NCBI GenBank assembly: GCA_963785755.1
Contig: CAWAXG010000013.1
Coordinates: forward strand, 558,001-622,000
DNA from: JACCXG01 sp963785755
GTDB taxonomy: Bacteria; Acidobacteriota; Vicinamibacteria; Vicinamibacterales; 2-12-FULL-66-21
DNA length: 64,000 nucleotides
Direction: 5' to 3'
The notes under the pieces were generated by a model, which searched no databases, was not told where the DNA came from, and worked only from the letters and a program-made list of their open reading frames with translations. A program made the translations under genes and the position numbers. This document shows positions 18,724-29,383 of this stretch, piece by piece. Position 1 is the first letter of the stretch. Each line of letters begins with the position of its first letter.

Positions 18724-19248
18724 ATGAAAGACGACCCGATCGTCGCGTTCTATTCGGGCGGGCGTGACGATCGCCATCGCACGCTCGACGAGATTCTCGG
18801 CTGGCCTGACCATCGGCTCGAAGCGGTTCACGACTACATCCAGTGGCTGTTCCCGGATCGGCGGCGGAGCCCCGTGAATCCGTCGGCACCGGTGGTCACC
18901 GACAGCACGACGCGGGCGTTCGCCGCACGCGCTGACTTGCGTGAGAGACTCGCCGCGTCGCTCGATCGCATGCTGGCTTTCTACGGTCTCGGTCGCGCCC
19001 GCGATCCGGACGGCACCGTGCACATCGCCCTCGACGCCGCGTCGTTCCCTCGTCAGTCGTCGAACTGGCTCCGGCCCGGCAACCACAACCACTTGCGCCT
19101 GACCCGCATCATGCAGTCGCTCACGCTCCTCGGACTGGCCGGCGAAGCCAAGGCGCTTCAGCGCTGTCTGCTCGACGACGTGGCCGGCGGACCCGGCGGG
19201 AACAGGATCACTCCAGACACGATCGCGTTCTGGCAGGCGGCCTGTTAG
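18724..19248 (+). CDS. Opioid growth factor receptor (OGFr) conserved-domain protein
   Basis: The 174-residue protein carries the N-terminal domain named after the eukaryotic opioid growth factor receptor: FYSGGRDDRHRTLDEILGW, LEAVHDYIQWLFPD, and NPSAPVVTD followed by the Arg-Leu-rich helix RADLRERLAASLDRMLAFYGL. Bacterial members are uncharacterised and the name implies no opioid function. It starts 10 bases after the M24 peptidase and may share its transcript. Confidence 0.85.
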   Translation: MKDDPIVAFYSGGRDDRHRTLDEILGWPDHRLEAVHDYIQWLFPDRRRSPVNPSAPVVTDSTTRAFAARADLRERLAASLDRMLAFYGLGRARDPDGTVHIALDAASFPRQSSNWLRPGNHNHLRLTRIMQSLTLLGLAGEAKALQRCLLDDVAGGPGGNRITPDTIAFWQAAC

Positions 19249-19276
19249 CAAATGGCTATCAGAACGCAGTATCGAT

Positions 19277-19367
19277 AACTCCCAACTCCCAACCTCCAAC
19301 TCCCAAAGCGCTCAGAGCCGACCGACCGAGAGGGTTTTGGAAGTTGGAGGTTGGAGGTTGGAAGTTG
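19277..19367 (+). repeat. Inverted AACTCCC / GGAAGTTGG low-complexity repeat
   Basis: The left arm (19277-19306) iterates AACTCCCAACCTCC. The right arm (19336-19367) iterates its complement, GGAAGTTGGAGGTTGG. About 29 bases separate them. The element sits between two converging genes, where it could form a hairpin and terminate transcription from either side. Confidence 0.8.
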
Positions 19368-19405
19368 ACACACTCATTGGACCCTTTTCGCGCTCTCACG
19401 ACCTT

Positions 19406-19879
19406 CTACTCCCACACCCCGAGCAGCCGGCGCACGAGCACGAGCTGGCCGACGTGGTAGGCCGTATGGTCGGCGACGAGCACCAGCTCCCTGAGATACG
19501 TCTGACCGGTGCCGTGCGGAATCTGCGCTTCGAGATCGATCGTCTCGTCCGCAGCCATCTGCTGCAGCGACGTCCTGTCCTGCTTGAAGCGGCGGATGCT
19601 GTCGTCCCACGCCGCCTGTGACGGCGGAGCGGCTGACGCGGGCCAGTAATCGGCCGGCCACTTCAGTGCTGCGTAATCGGGATTGCGACAGAAGTCGAGG
19701 ATGTCGTGCTGCGCGATTCGCAGGTGCTCCAGCAACTGCCAGGCCGAGTAGGGCAGCTTGTCTGGAACCGCGCCGCGAACGTCGGGCGGGATGCCCGCGA
19801 GCGCCTTGTCGATCGATACATGCGCGTCCTCCCAGGCGAGCAGGCGTCCAACGAGGTTTCGAACCGAGTCCTTTTTCAT
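19406..19879 (-). CDS. DinB family protein
   Basis: This 157-residue four-helix-bundle protein belongs to the DinB/YfiT-like superfamily. The likely metal-binding histidines are H52 in LLEHLRIAQHD and H137/H141 in LVADHTAYHVGQLV. DinB proteins include thiol transferases and stress-induced proteins of mostly unknown substrate. It is divergent from the hydrolase at 19979, with 99 bases between the starts. Confidence 0.87.
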   Translation of the reverse strand: MKKDSVRNLVGRLLAWEDAHVSIDKALAGIPPDVRGAVPDKLPYSAWQLLEHLRIAQHDILDFCRNPDYAALKWPADYWPASAAPPSQAAWDDSIRRFKQDRTSLQQMAADETIDLEAQIPHGTGQTYLRELVLVADHTAYHVGQLVLVRRLLGVWE

Positions 19880-19930
19880 CGTGTCCCCCTGGAAACGGTG
19901 GAGCCGCGGGCATTCGAGCAGCGCTCTTTA

Positions 19931-19936
19931 TATGAT
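19931..19936 (+). promoter_or_regulatory. Possible -10 box for the alpha/beta hydrolase
   Basis: TATGAT stands out in a GC-rich gap, 43 bases before the GTG start of the hydrolase. There is no matching -35 element at 16-18 bases, so support is weak. Confidence 0.3.
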
Positions 19937-19978
19937 TACTGGATGGCCTTGCGAGCATCAGGGCCGTCAGGGAGCGCT

Positions 19979-20866
19979 GTGCCATATCGCGGTCCCGAGC
20001 GGCGCAAGAAACCGCGTTGGCGGCCGCGGCCGGTTCGCGTCCTGCTGTCGCTCCTGGTCTTTGCCGCACTCTGCTATGGGGCCGCCGTGATCTGGCTGAT
20101 CCGGCAGGAAACGCGGCTCGTGTTCCAGGCCGGCAGCACCCTCGCCACGGGCCGGCCGTCCTTTCCGTACGAACAAATCTACATCCCGCGGAGCGACGGC
20201 GTCCGACAGTTCGCCTGGGTCATGCGGCACGGCAGCGCGGACGAGGGCCCGTGGGTGCTCTACCTGCACGGCAATCCCACGACCGTCGCGTCACAGGTGA
20301 ACATCGCGCACTACGCCATGTTGCGCGGCCTCGGCATGAACGTGCTCGCGCCGGAGTATCGCGGCTTCGGCGGCATCGAGGGCGACCCGACCGAGCCGGG
20401 GCTGCAGGCCGACGCGCGCGCCGCCTACGACTATCTGCGCGAATCACGACGAGTTCCGCCGCACTCCATCGTCATCTACGGCTGGTCGCTCGGATCCGCC
20501 GTCGCGGTCGACATGGCTTCGAGGCAGCCGCCCGCGGCGATGATCCTCGAGGGCGCGCCGGCCTCGCTCACCGATCTGACGACGAGGCGCTATCCATTCT
20601 TCCCGATGCGGCTGTTCATGCGCAGCTCCTTCGACTCGATCCGGAAGATCGATCGCATCCCGGCGCCGGTGCTGTTCCTGCACAGCGCGAACGACGAGGT
20701 CATCCCGATCACGGAGGGCCGCCGCCTGTTCGACGCAGCCCGCGGCGCCAAGATGTTCGTCGAACTGCGTGGCGGACACATGAGCGCGATCGAGACCGAC
20801 CCCGGGCAATACGAGCAGGCGATTCGCGAATTCTTCGATCGCCAGCATCTGCGGTTCGTCCGCTAG
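19979..20866 (+). CDS. Membrane-anchored alpha/beta hydrolase
   Basis: The 295-residue protein has an arginine-rich cytoplasmic start, one membrane segment (about residues 20-40) and an alpha/beta-hydrolase domain with oxyanion motif LHGNP (96-100), nucleophile GWSLGS (S170), acid D239 (HSANDEVIP) and H267 (RGGHMS). It resembles BEM46/ABHD13-like hydrolases of unknown substrate. GTG 19979 is preferred because GGGAG lies four to five bases before it. An in-frame ATG at 19943 lacks a ribosome-binding site. Confidence 0.85.
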   Translation: MPYRGPERRKKPRWRPRPVRVLLSLLVFAALCYGAAVIWLIRQETRLVFQAGSTLATGRPSFPYEQIYIPRSDGVRQFAWVMRHGSADEGPWVLYLHGNPTTVASQVNIAHYAMLRGLGMNVLAPEYRGFGGIEGDPTEPGLQADARAAYDYLRESRRVPPHSIVIYGWSLGSAVAVDMASRQPPAAMILEGAPASLTDLTTRRYPFFPMRLFMRSSFDSIRKIDRIPAPVLFLHSANDEVIPITEGRRLFDAARGAKMFVELRGGHMSAIETDPGQYEQAIREFFDRQHLRFVR

Positions 20867-20920
20867 CAGCGAACGCGCGGCTATACTCTCCTTCGTACCA
20901 ACGTTTTCGTGGCCACATCT

Positions 20921-21943
20921 ATGACGAAGCCACTCTCGCTCGCCGTCCTCTTCGGGTGCTGTGTTCTTGCCGTCGCCGAGTCGGTCACGTCGCCTTCCGC
21001 GGCTGACGTGCTGCAGCCGGGCGGGCGCGTGTGGCTGCACGCGCACAACTGCTATCCGGAGAAAGGCCTGTGGGGCGACCGGATCGAGCGCGCGCTGGCG
21101 ATCCGGACGACCGGGCTGGCGATCGAGCAGGACATCGCCTGGCGCATCGATGCGCGGACCGGCCAGGGTCAAACGGTCGTGTCGCACGATACGAAGCTGA
21201 CGGGAACTGAACCCACGCTCGAGGCGCACTTCTTCCAGCGCGTCCGGCCGGTGATCGAACGCGCGCTCGCGGAGAACCGGCGCGAGACCTGGCCGGTGCT
21301 GGTCCTGCACCTCGACTTCAAGTCCAACGAACCCGCACATCATCAGGCGGTGTGGGAGCTGCTCGGCCGCCATCAGTCGTGGCTCACGACAGCAGAACGC
21401 GTCGCGGACGACGCGCGGGTCATGCCGTTCGCCGTCGGTCCATTGCTGGTGCTCACCGAGAACGGCGAGGGTCAGTCGGACACGTTCCATGCCGGCGTCC
21501 CGGTGGGTGAACGACTGAGAATTTTCGGGACGATTCCGGCGCCGGTGTTCCCGGCAGCGAAAACCGCCGAGGAGCGCGCCGCCGCGATCTTCAACGCCAC
21601 CCCCGATGTTTTGATTCCAAGCCGGGCCACCAACTACCGTCGCTGGACGAATTTCTCCTGGGCCGTGGTCGAGCTCGGGGGACAGAACAAGGCCGGCGCG
21701 TGGACGCGAGAGGACGAGCGGCGTCTGCGCGCGATCGCGTCACGCGCGCACGACATGGGTCTGTGGCTGCGGTTCTACACGTTGAACGGTCACGCCCCCG
21801 GCAAGGGACTCGGGTGGACCGAGAGCTACAACTTCGGCTCGCTCGAGGCGGCGCGTGACCGGTTGAAGGCGGCGGTCGAGGCCGGCGTCGAATTCATCGC
21901 GACCGATCAATACGAGGAGCTTGGACGGCTGCTCCCGAAGTAA
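20921..21943 (+). CDS. Secreted PI-PLC/glycerophosphodiesterase-like phosphodiesterase
   Basis: This is a protein of about 340 residues with a signal peptide. TIM-barrel phosphodiesterase marks follow the GDPD pattern: HAHNCYPEKG near residue 40, IEQDIAW, TVVSHD, and LVLHLDFK. It may hydrolyse glycerophosphodiesters or related lipids in the periplasm. An in-frame GTG at 20909 is an alternative start, and neither candidate has a clear ribosome-binding site. It converges on the ABC permease gene six bases further on. Confidence 0.75.
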   Translation: MTKPLSLAVLFGCCVLAVAESVTSPSAADVLQPGGRVWLHAHNCYPEKGLWGDRIERALAIRTTGLAIEQDIAWRIDARTGQGQTVVSHDTKLTGTEPTLEAHFFQRVRPVIERALAENRRETWPVLVLHLDFKSNEPAHHQAVWELLGRHQSWLTTAERVADDARVMPFAVGPLLVLTENGEGQSDTFHAGVPVGERLRIFGTIPAPVFPAAKTAEERAAAIFNATPDVLIPSRATNYRRWTNFSWAVVELGGQNKAGAWTREDERRLRAIASRAHDMGLWLRFYTLNGHAPGKGLGWTESYNFGSLEAARDRLKAAVEAGVEFIATDQYEELGRLLPK

Positions 21944-21949
21944 GTGCTC

Positions 21950-24352
21950 CTACTCGGCACGCAGGGCGACGGCCGGATCCGTCGCGGCTGCGCGCCGTGA
22001 TGGCCACCAAACAGCAACAAGGCCGGCAACCGCAAAGGCCCCGACGGCTGCGGCCAGCGCGAGTGGATCGGTGGGTCGGACGCCGTACAGCTGGGCCTCG
22101 ATGACACGTCCGGCGGCGACCGCGGCAATCACGCCGAGGCCGAGGCCCACGAGAAGGATCGAGCCTCCCTGCTGAACGAACAACCGCGTCAGACGCGAAG
22201 GGTCGGCGCCGAGCGCCATTCGGACGGCGATCTCGCGTTCACGCTGACGCACCGCATACGCGATCACGCTGTAGACCCCGACGAGCGTCAGCGCCGCGGC
22301 AATCAGTGCAAACGCGGTCAGCAGCGACGCGAGGAACCGCGGCCTCACGGCGAGATCGTCGACCGCCGCCTGCAGCGGCCGCGCGTTGGTGACCGAGATC
22401 TCGGGGTCGATGTCTCGAAAGGCCGAACGGAATGGCGTCAGCCAGGCGGCGGGATCACCCGCAGTCCGGGTGAGGACGAAGGTGAACCGGCCCGGCGCCT
22501 GCGCCATCGGCACGTAGACGTCCGCGAGCTCGATATCCGTCGGCCCCTGGCGAACATCGCGGACAACGCCGACGATCAGCCGCTCCAACGGGAGCGGGTC
22601 CCCGCGTTCCTGCTCCTGCGGCACCGTCACTCGACGCCCAACGGCATCGCCTGACGGCCAGAAGCGACGCGCCACCGATTCGCTCACGACGGCAACGGGC
22701 TCACTCCCCATGCGATCCGTGGCCGCGAACAGGCGCCCGGCAGCGAGGGGAACCTCCAGCGCAGAGAAATACATGGTGTTGACGCGGTGCACGCCGGCTC
22801 GCGCGGTGAGATGGCCTGCAGGTCCGGTGGTTTCGACAGTCTGAAGATTTGGCTGCTGAACAGGCCACGCCGTCGTCAACCCGACGGCTTCGATCCCGGG
22901 GATCGCGCCGACCCGGGATTCCATCCGCTCGAAGGCGGCGAGCTGCGCGGCCGGCTCCGGATAACGATTCTGGCGCAGCGTCACCGACGAGAGCAGCACG
23001 CGCTCCGAACTGAAACCAAGATCGGTGCGCAACAAGGCGACGACCGATCGGAGCATGAGGCTCGAGCCGGCCAGCAGCGTGATCGACACCGCGATCTCGA
23101 CGGCAATCAGCGCCGCCCGGATGCGCCGGCTGCGCGGCCCTTCGGTCGCCGCGCGGCTGCCGCTCTGCAACGCCTGCTGAACGCCCGGGCGCATCGACGT
23201 CACGAGCGGCGCGAGCGTGCAGATGAATGCAGTCACGACCCCGATTGCCGCCGCGGCGATCATTGTCGGTGCGTCGATCGCGAAGGCGCTGGCACCGCCC
23301 GGCGCGCTCCTGCCGAGCTGCTGCTGGATCATCGGCGCAAGCGATCGCACGATCAGCGCGCTCGCGAGCACGGCGAGTGCAGTCGAGACGAAGCCGAGCA
23401 CGGCCGCTTCGGCCAGCAGCATGCGTGCGATTGCGGCACGCCTCGCCCCGAGCGCGACGCGCACCGCAATCTCCTTCTGCCGCCGGACGGCGCGAACGAG
23501 CAGCAGCGCCGCGACGTTCGCGCACGCCACGAGCAGCACCATCGCCGCGGCCGCGCTCACCATCCAGAGCATCGGACTTGTCCGCGCGACATACTCCGCG
23601 TGCGTCGAGACCACGGTCGGGACAAAGTCCGGCGGCACGCTGCGCGCGCCACTCCGCACGAGCGCGCCGATCCGATCGGCGGCGCGCTCCCGCGTGACTC
23701 CCGGCTGAAGCCTCGCCATGTACGGATAGGTCTGCGCGCGAAGCGGCGTGAGGATGTCGGTATACGGGTTGATGTGCCAGAAATTCGCGGGCAGGACGCC
23801 GACGATCGTAAAACGCTCGGCCTCCTCCGGCCGATCGCTCACGTACGCCGTGAAAGTGCGGCCGACGACGTTCGGATCAACGGCGAAGCGGGTGGTCCAG
23901 AACCGATGACTGATGAGGACGACGTTCGCGCCGCCAGGGAGGAACGTGTCCTGTTCGAAGCCCCGACCCAATGCCGGCCGCACGCCGAGCGCCTGCATGA
24001 AGCCGTCGGTCACCCACGCGCCTGGCACGGCTTCGGCGTGGTCACCGCCGATCATGTAGAACATGTCGAGATCCCACGCCACGCGATGCTCGATCACGTC
24101 GTCGAGCGACGACCAGTCGAGCTGTTCCATGTCCCTCGGCTGCGGCTGGCCTGGCAACGCGTACCGGATCATGTACAGCCGCTCCGACGCCGGGTACGGG
24201 AGATCCTGAAGCAGGTAGGCCTTCATGACCGCGACCGCAGTCGTACAGAGCGTCATCCCGAGCGCGAGCGTGACCACCGCCGCCGCCGCAAATCCCCGGC
24301 TTTTCAGCATCGAACGGAAAGCCACGCGAAGGTCGTGAAGGAACGTCGTCAT
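21950..24352 (-). CDS. ABC transporter permease, MacB/FtsX type (acidobacterial ADOP family)
   Basis: The 800-residue protein has the arrangement of acidobacterial duplicated permeases: an N-terminal helix after MTTFLHDLRVAFRSMLKSRG, a MacB-type periplasmic core (about 60-290), an FtsX block of three helices (about 290-440), a second periplasmic core, and a second FtsX block at the C-terminus (RQREREIAVRMALGADPSRL). No ATP-binding partner is next to it, as is usual for these scattered genes. It likely moves peptides, lipids or signals across the envelope; the substrate is unknown. Confidence 0.88.
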   Translation of the reverse strand: MTTFLHDLRVAFRSMLKSRGFAAAAVVTLALGMTLCTTAVAVMKAYLLQDLPYPASERLYMIRYALPGQPQPRDMEQLDWSSLDDVIEHRVAWDLDMFYMIGGDHAEAVPGAWVTDGFMQALGVRPALGRGFEQDTFLPGGANVVLISHRFWTTRFAVDPNVVGRTFTAYVSDRPEEAERFTIVGVLPANFWHINPYTDILTPLRAQTYPYMARLQPGVTRERAADRIGALVRSGARSVPPDFVPTVVSTHAEYVARTSPMLWMVSAAAAMVLLVACANVAALLLVRAVRRQKEIAVRVALGARRAAIARMLLAEAAVLGFVSTALAVLASALIVRSLAPMIQQQLGRSAPGGASAFAIDAPTMIAAAAIGVVTAFICTLAPLVTSMRPGVQQALQSGSRAATEGPRSRRIRAALIAVEIAVSITLLAGSSLMLRSVVALLRTDLGFSSERVLLSSVTLRQNRYPEPAAQLAAFERMESRVGAIPGIEAVGLTTAWPVQQPNLQTVETTGPAGHLTARAGVHRVNTMYFSALEVPLAAGRLFAATDRMGSEPVAVVSESVARRFWPSGDAVGRRVTVPQEQERGDPLPLERLIVGVVRDVRQGPTDIELADVYVPMAQAPGRFTFVLTRTAGDPAAWLTPFRSAFRDIDPEISVTNARPLQAAVDDLAVRPRFLASLLTAFALIAAALTLVGVYSVIAYAVRQREREIAVRMALGADPSRLTRLFVQQGGSILLVGLGLGVIAAVAAGRVIEAQLYGVRPTDPLALAAAVGAFAVAGLVAVWWPSRRAAATDPAVALRAE

Positions 24353-24390
24353 AGGGGGGAGGACGGCGCTGGATGAGGGATGTTAACAGT

Positions 24391-24672
24391 TCGGGACTCG
24401 GGCCTCGGGACTGGGGGACTCGGGGCTTGGGACTCGGGCTAATCTCGGGACTCGGGACGGGGGGCTGGATCTGGGGACCGATGAGTGGGGATGGGTGATC
24501 GGCGATCAGGGATCGCTCTGCCCCTTCCCTGATCACAGGATCCCGGTCGCTGATCCCCGATCACCGATCGCCGATCCCGACGGAAGAAGGAAACAATAGA
24601 CGGCGGCCAGCGAAGAATCCCGCCCACCTTCCCGAGTCCCGAGCCCGAGTCCCGAGCCCCGAATCCCGAGTC
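24391..24672 (+). repeat. Nested inverted low-complexity element (CTCGGGA arms around GATC arms)
   Basis: The outer left arm (24391-24458) iterates TCGGGACTCGGG. The inner left arm (24495-24514) reads GTGATCGGCGATCAGGGATC. The inner right arm (24529-24577) iterates GATCCCCGATCACCGATC. The outer right arm (24631-24672) iterates CCCGAGTCCCGAGCCC. Both pairs are mutually complementary, so a two-level cruciform is possible. The 375-base gap (24353-24727) shows no gene. It separates two divergently transcribed genes, so both promoters must lie in or near it. Confidence 0.8.
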
Positions 24673-24727
24673 TGAGGCCCCCCATTCGGGTGATCCGACA
24701 ATCCGGTGCGCGGAGCAGAATCGGTTC

Positions 24728-25627
24728 ATGTCGAAACCAATTCTTGCTCTCTTGTCTGATGAACTGGCCGAGCGCGCCGCGGCTGGTTCGGCGGCGGTTG
24801 TTCAGGTTGCGGGCGCTCGGCGGCCGGCGAGCGGCGTCGTCCATGGGACCGATACGGTGATTACCACTGCCCGGGCGATCGGGCGTGAGGATGGCTTGCG
24901 GGTTCGGCTTCCGGACAATGCCGTGCTCGCTGCCGATCTCGTTGGCTGGGATCCTGCGAGCGGCATCGCCGTGCTTCGGACCCATGGCCCGATCAATCTC
25001 GCGCCGCCGGCGAGTGCTGAAAACGATGCTCGACCAGGCGAGATCGTGCTCGCCCTCGCGCGGTCGTGGAGCAATGCAGTGACCGCGAGTTACGGGACAG
25101 TCGCGGTCGTGGGCGGCCCTCTGCGCACGGGGCGGCGCAGCGAGCTGGCTCGCGTCATTCGCGTGAACGCACCGATGCACGATGGGTTCGCGGGCGGCGG
25201 CGTATTCGACGCCAGCGGACGGCTCACCGGTATCGCCACCGCCAGCTCGATTCGCGGCTTCGGCGTCGTCATCCCCGCATCGATTGCGTGGGCTTCGGCC
25301 GCGCAGGTGCTGACGAGCGGGACGCCCCGCCGCGGCTTCATCGGCGTGGCGGTGCAGCCGGTCGAGCTGGCCGCATCACAGCGCGAGGGCGGAAGGGAAC
25401 GGGCGCTCCTGGTGCTCAACGTCACACAGGGCAGCCCCGCCGATGCGGCGGGCGTGATCGTTGGCGATCTCCTGCTGGAATTCGACGGACGAGCGACGGT
25501 GTCGCCGGACGATCTGCTCGAGGCGATATCCGCCCGCCAGGCCGGGGAGACCGTCACAGCGCGGACGCTGCGCGGCGGAACGGCTCGTGACGTCCAGATC
25601 GCCATTGCCGAGCGCAAGCGCAACTGA
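24728..25627 (+). CDS. HtrA-like trypsin-fold protein with PDZ domain, catalytic triad lost
   Basis: The 299-residue protein aligns by motif with S1C (HtrA/Deg) proteases. It has SGVVHGTDTVITTARAIG where the His motif should be, WDPASGIAVLR where the Asp motif should be, and GFAGGGVFDASGRLTGIA where GNSGGP should be. All three catalytic residues are replaced (R49, G79, A155 by my count). A PDZ domain follows (about 205-295: RGFIGVAVQPVE, SPADAAGVIVGDLLLEFDG). There is no obvious signal peptide. It is probably a peptide-binding pseudoprotease. A LuxR-type regulator starts 38 bases downstream. Confidence 0.82.
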   Translation: MSKPILALLSDELAERAAAGSAAVVQVAGARRPASGVVHGTDTVITTARAIGREDGLRVRLPDNAVLAADLVGWDPASGIAVLRTHGPINLAPPASAENDARPGEIVLALARSWSNAVTASYGTVAVVGGPLRTGRRSELARVIRVNAPMHDGFAGGGVFDASGRLTGIATASSIRGFGVVIPASIAWASAAQVLTSGTPRRGFIGVAVQPVELAASQREGGRERALLVLNVTQGSPADAAGVIVGDLLLEFDGRATVSPDDLLEAISARQAGETVTARTLRGGTARDVQIAIAERKRN

Positions 25628-25665
25628 ACAGGGACGCCGGCGGGTGCGTCCGCGTCTTTAGATGC

Positions 25666-26040
25666 ATGCGGGTCGTGCTGGTCGGCTCCCCGTCTCGACG
25701 GCAGAAGCTTCGAGCACATGTGCCCGCAGACGTGGCCGTGGTCGCGGAAGCCCCTACTATCGCCGCCGCGCGGGCACTGCCGATCGACGTCGATGGCTAC
25801 CTCGTCGCGCCGGCATCCCCCGCCGAGGAACAACCGCTCGTCGAAGCGCTCACGGCCCGCGAGACGCAGGTGCTGACGCTCGTGGCCGACGGCCTGTCGA
25901 ACAAAGCGGTCGCCGCGAGGCTCGGCCTGAGCGACGAGACCGTGAAGTTTCATCTCGCATCGATCTTCGGAAAGCTCGGCGCGTCGAACCGAACGGACGC
26001 GGTCAGGCAGGGACTGCAACGGGGGATTGTCGCGTTGTAA
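25666..26040 (+). CDS. LuxR-family transcriptional regulator with truncated receiver
   Basis: This is a 124-residue protein. The C-terminal half is a full LuxR helix-turn-helix (LTARETQVLTLVADGLSNKA, then VAARLGLSDETVKFHLASIF and GKLGASNRTDAV). The first ~50 residues resemble only fragments of a receiver domain (RVVLVGSPSRRQKLR; DVDGYLVAP) and lack the phospho-acceptor Asp context. Control by phosphorylation is therefore unlikely. It is probably co-transcribed with the pseudoprotease upstream, which suggests a linked function. Confidence 0.85.
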   Translation: MRVVLVGSPSRRQKLRAHVPADVAVVAEAPTIAAARALPIDVDGYLVAPASPAEEQPLVEALTARETQVLTLVADGLSNKAVAARLGLSDETVKFHLASIFGKLGASNRTDAVRQGLQRGIVAL

Positions 26041-26055
26041 TCGAGGGACTCACGT

Positions 26056-26107
26056 CGGTTCAAAAGTTCAAGGGTTCAAAAGTTCAGGGGTTCAGGGTTC
26101 AAAGGTT
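26056..26107 (+). repeat. GGTTCAAAAGTTCA iterations
   Basis: About five degenerate copies of GGTTCAAAAGTTCAGG lie directly after the LuxR gene. The 13-mer TTCAAAAGTTCAA (26059-26071) recurs exactly, inverted, at 29097-29109 on the other side of nrdJ. The related inverted text TGAACCCGTGAACCCCTGAAC lies at 30061-30081. Confidence 0.75.
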
Positions 26108-26130
26108 CGGAGGTTGGCCCGAAGACGCAG

Positions 26131-26206
26131 GCCTACAGACCTGCGCTACGTACGATTACTGGACGGCAAACGTACGTAGCGCGGGCCCTTATTTAGGTCT
26201 GCAGCA
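26131..26206 (+). repeat. Cruciform-like inverted repeat between converging genes
   Basis: A perfect 11-bp inverted pair CGCTACGTACG (26144-26154) / CGTACGTAGCG (26171-26181) surrounds a 16-base loop. Outside it, CAGACCT (26136-26142) pairs with AGGTCTG (26195-26201). GCAGG/CCTGC can also form a small local hairpin on the left. Its position between the ends of the LuxR gene and nrdJ suits a bidirectional terminator or a REP-like element. Confidence 0.7.
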
Positions 26207-26211
26207 GCGCT

Positions 26212-29040
<2,829 letters not shown>

Positions 29041-29234
29041 GCTTCCTCCGCGCGTGAGTCATCCGCCGCGCCCCTGGCGTGACCCCAAACGAACAATTGA
29101 ACTTTTGAAAAAGCTCGCGTGATTCGGGCGCGGATCCTCGGGCGAATCCTCTTGTGCGTGCGCAGGAGGAACAGCCGTCGGACCCGACACCCGCTGAACC
29201 TGGGTTGTCCGCGGTCCGAATAACGCGGGGCGGA

Positions 29235-29263
29235 ACGTTATCGCTCCGTTACGGCGGTGTCAA
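29235..29263 (-). promoter_or_regulatory. Candidate sigma-70 promoter of nrdJ
   Basis: Read on the minus strand, a perfect -35 TTGACA (29263-29258) is followed after exactly 17 bases by TAACGT (29240-29235). This gives a transcript start near 29228 and a leader of about 190 bases. No cobalamin riboswitch features were recognised in that leader. Confidence 0.55.
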
Positions 29264-29271
29264 GACTCATT

Positions 29272-29318
29272 CTACCAGATATGGTGTAGGTCAATTACCT
29301 CATCCGCAATATCTTGAA
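29272..29318 (-). promoter_or_regulatory. Two candidate NrdR boxes upstream of nrdJ
   Basis: On the minus strand, ACACCATATCTGGTAG (29287-29272) fits the NrdR consensus ACACWATATATWGTGT at 11 of 16 positions. A weaker copy containing AAGATATTGC lies at 29318-29303. The copies start 31 bases apart, the usual spacing of paired NrdR boxes, and sit just upstream of the -35 element. NrdR represses ribonucleotide reductase genes in most bacteria. Confidence 0.45.
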
Positions 29319-29383
29319 CGAATTGTGCTGGTTCGTCTGAGTGCCCTATTTGAAGAGTCGCTTCGAAGGCGCCTGGCGGGTCT

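Noticed and set aside
29041..29228. Cobalamin riboswitch in the nrdJ leader
   Set aside because: A B12 dependence made it worth looking for, but no B12-box-like sequence or matching architecture was visible.
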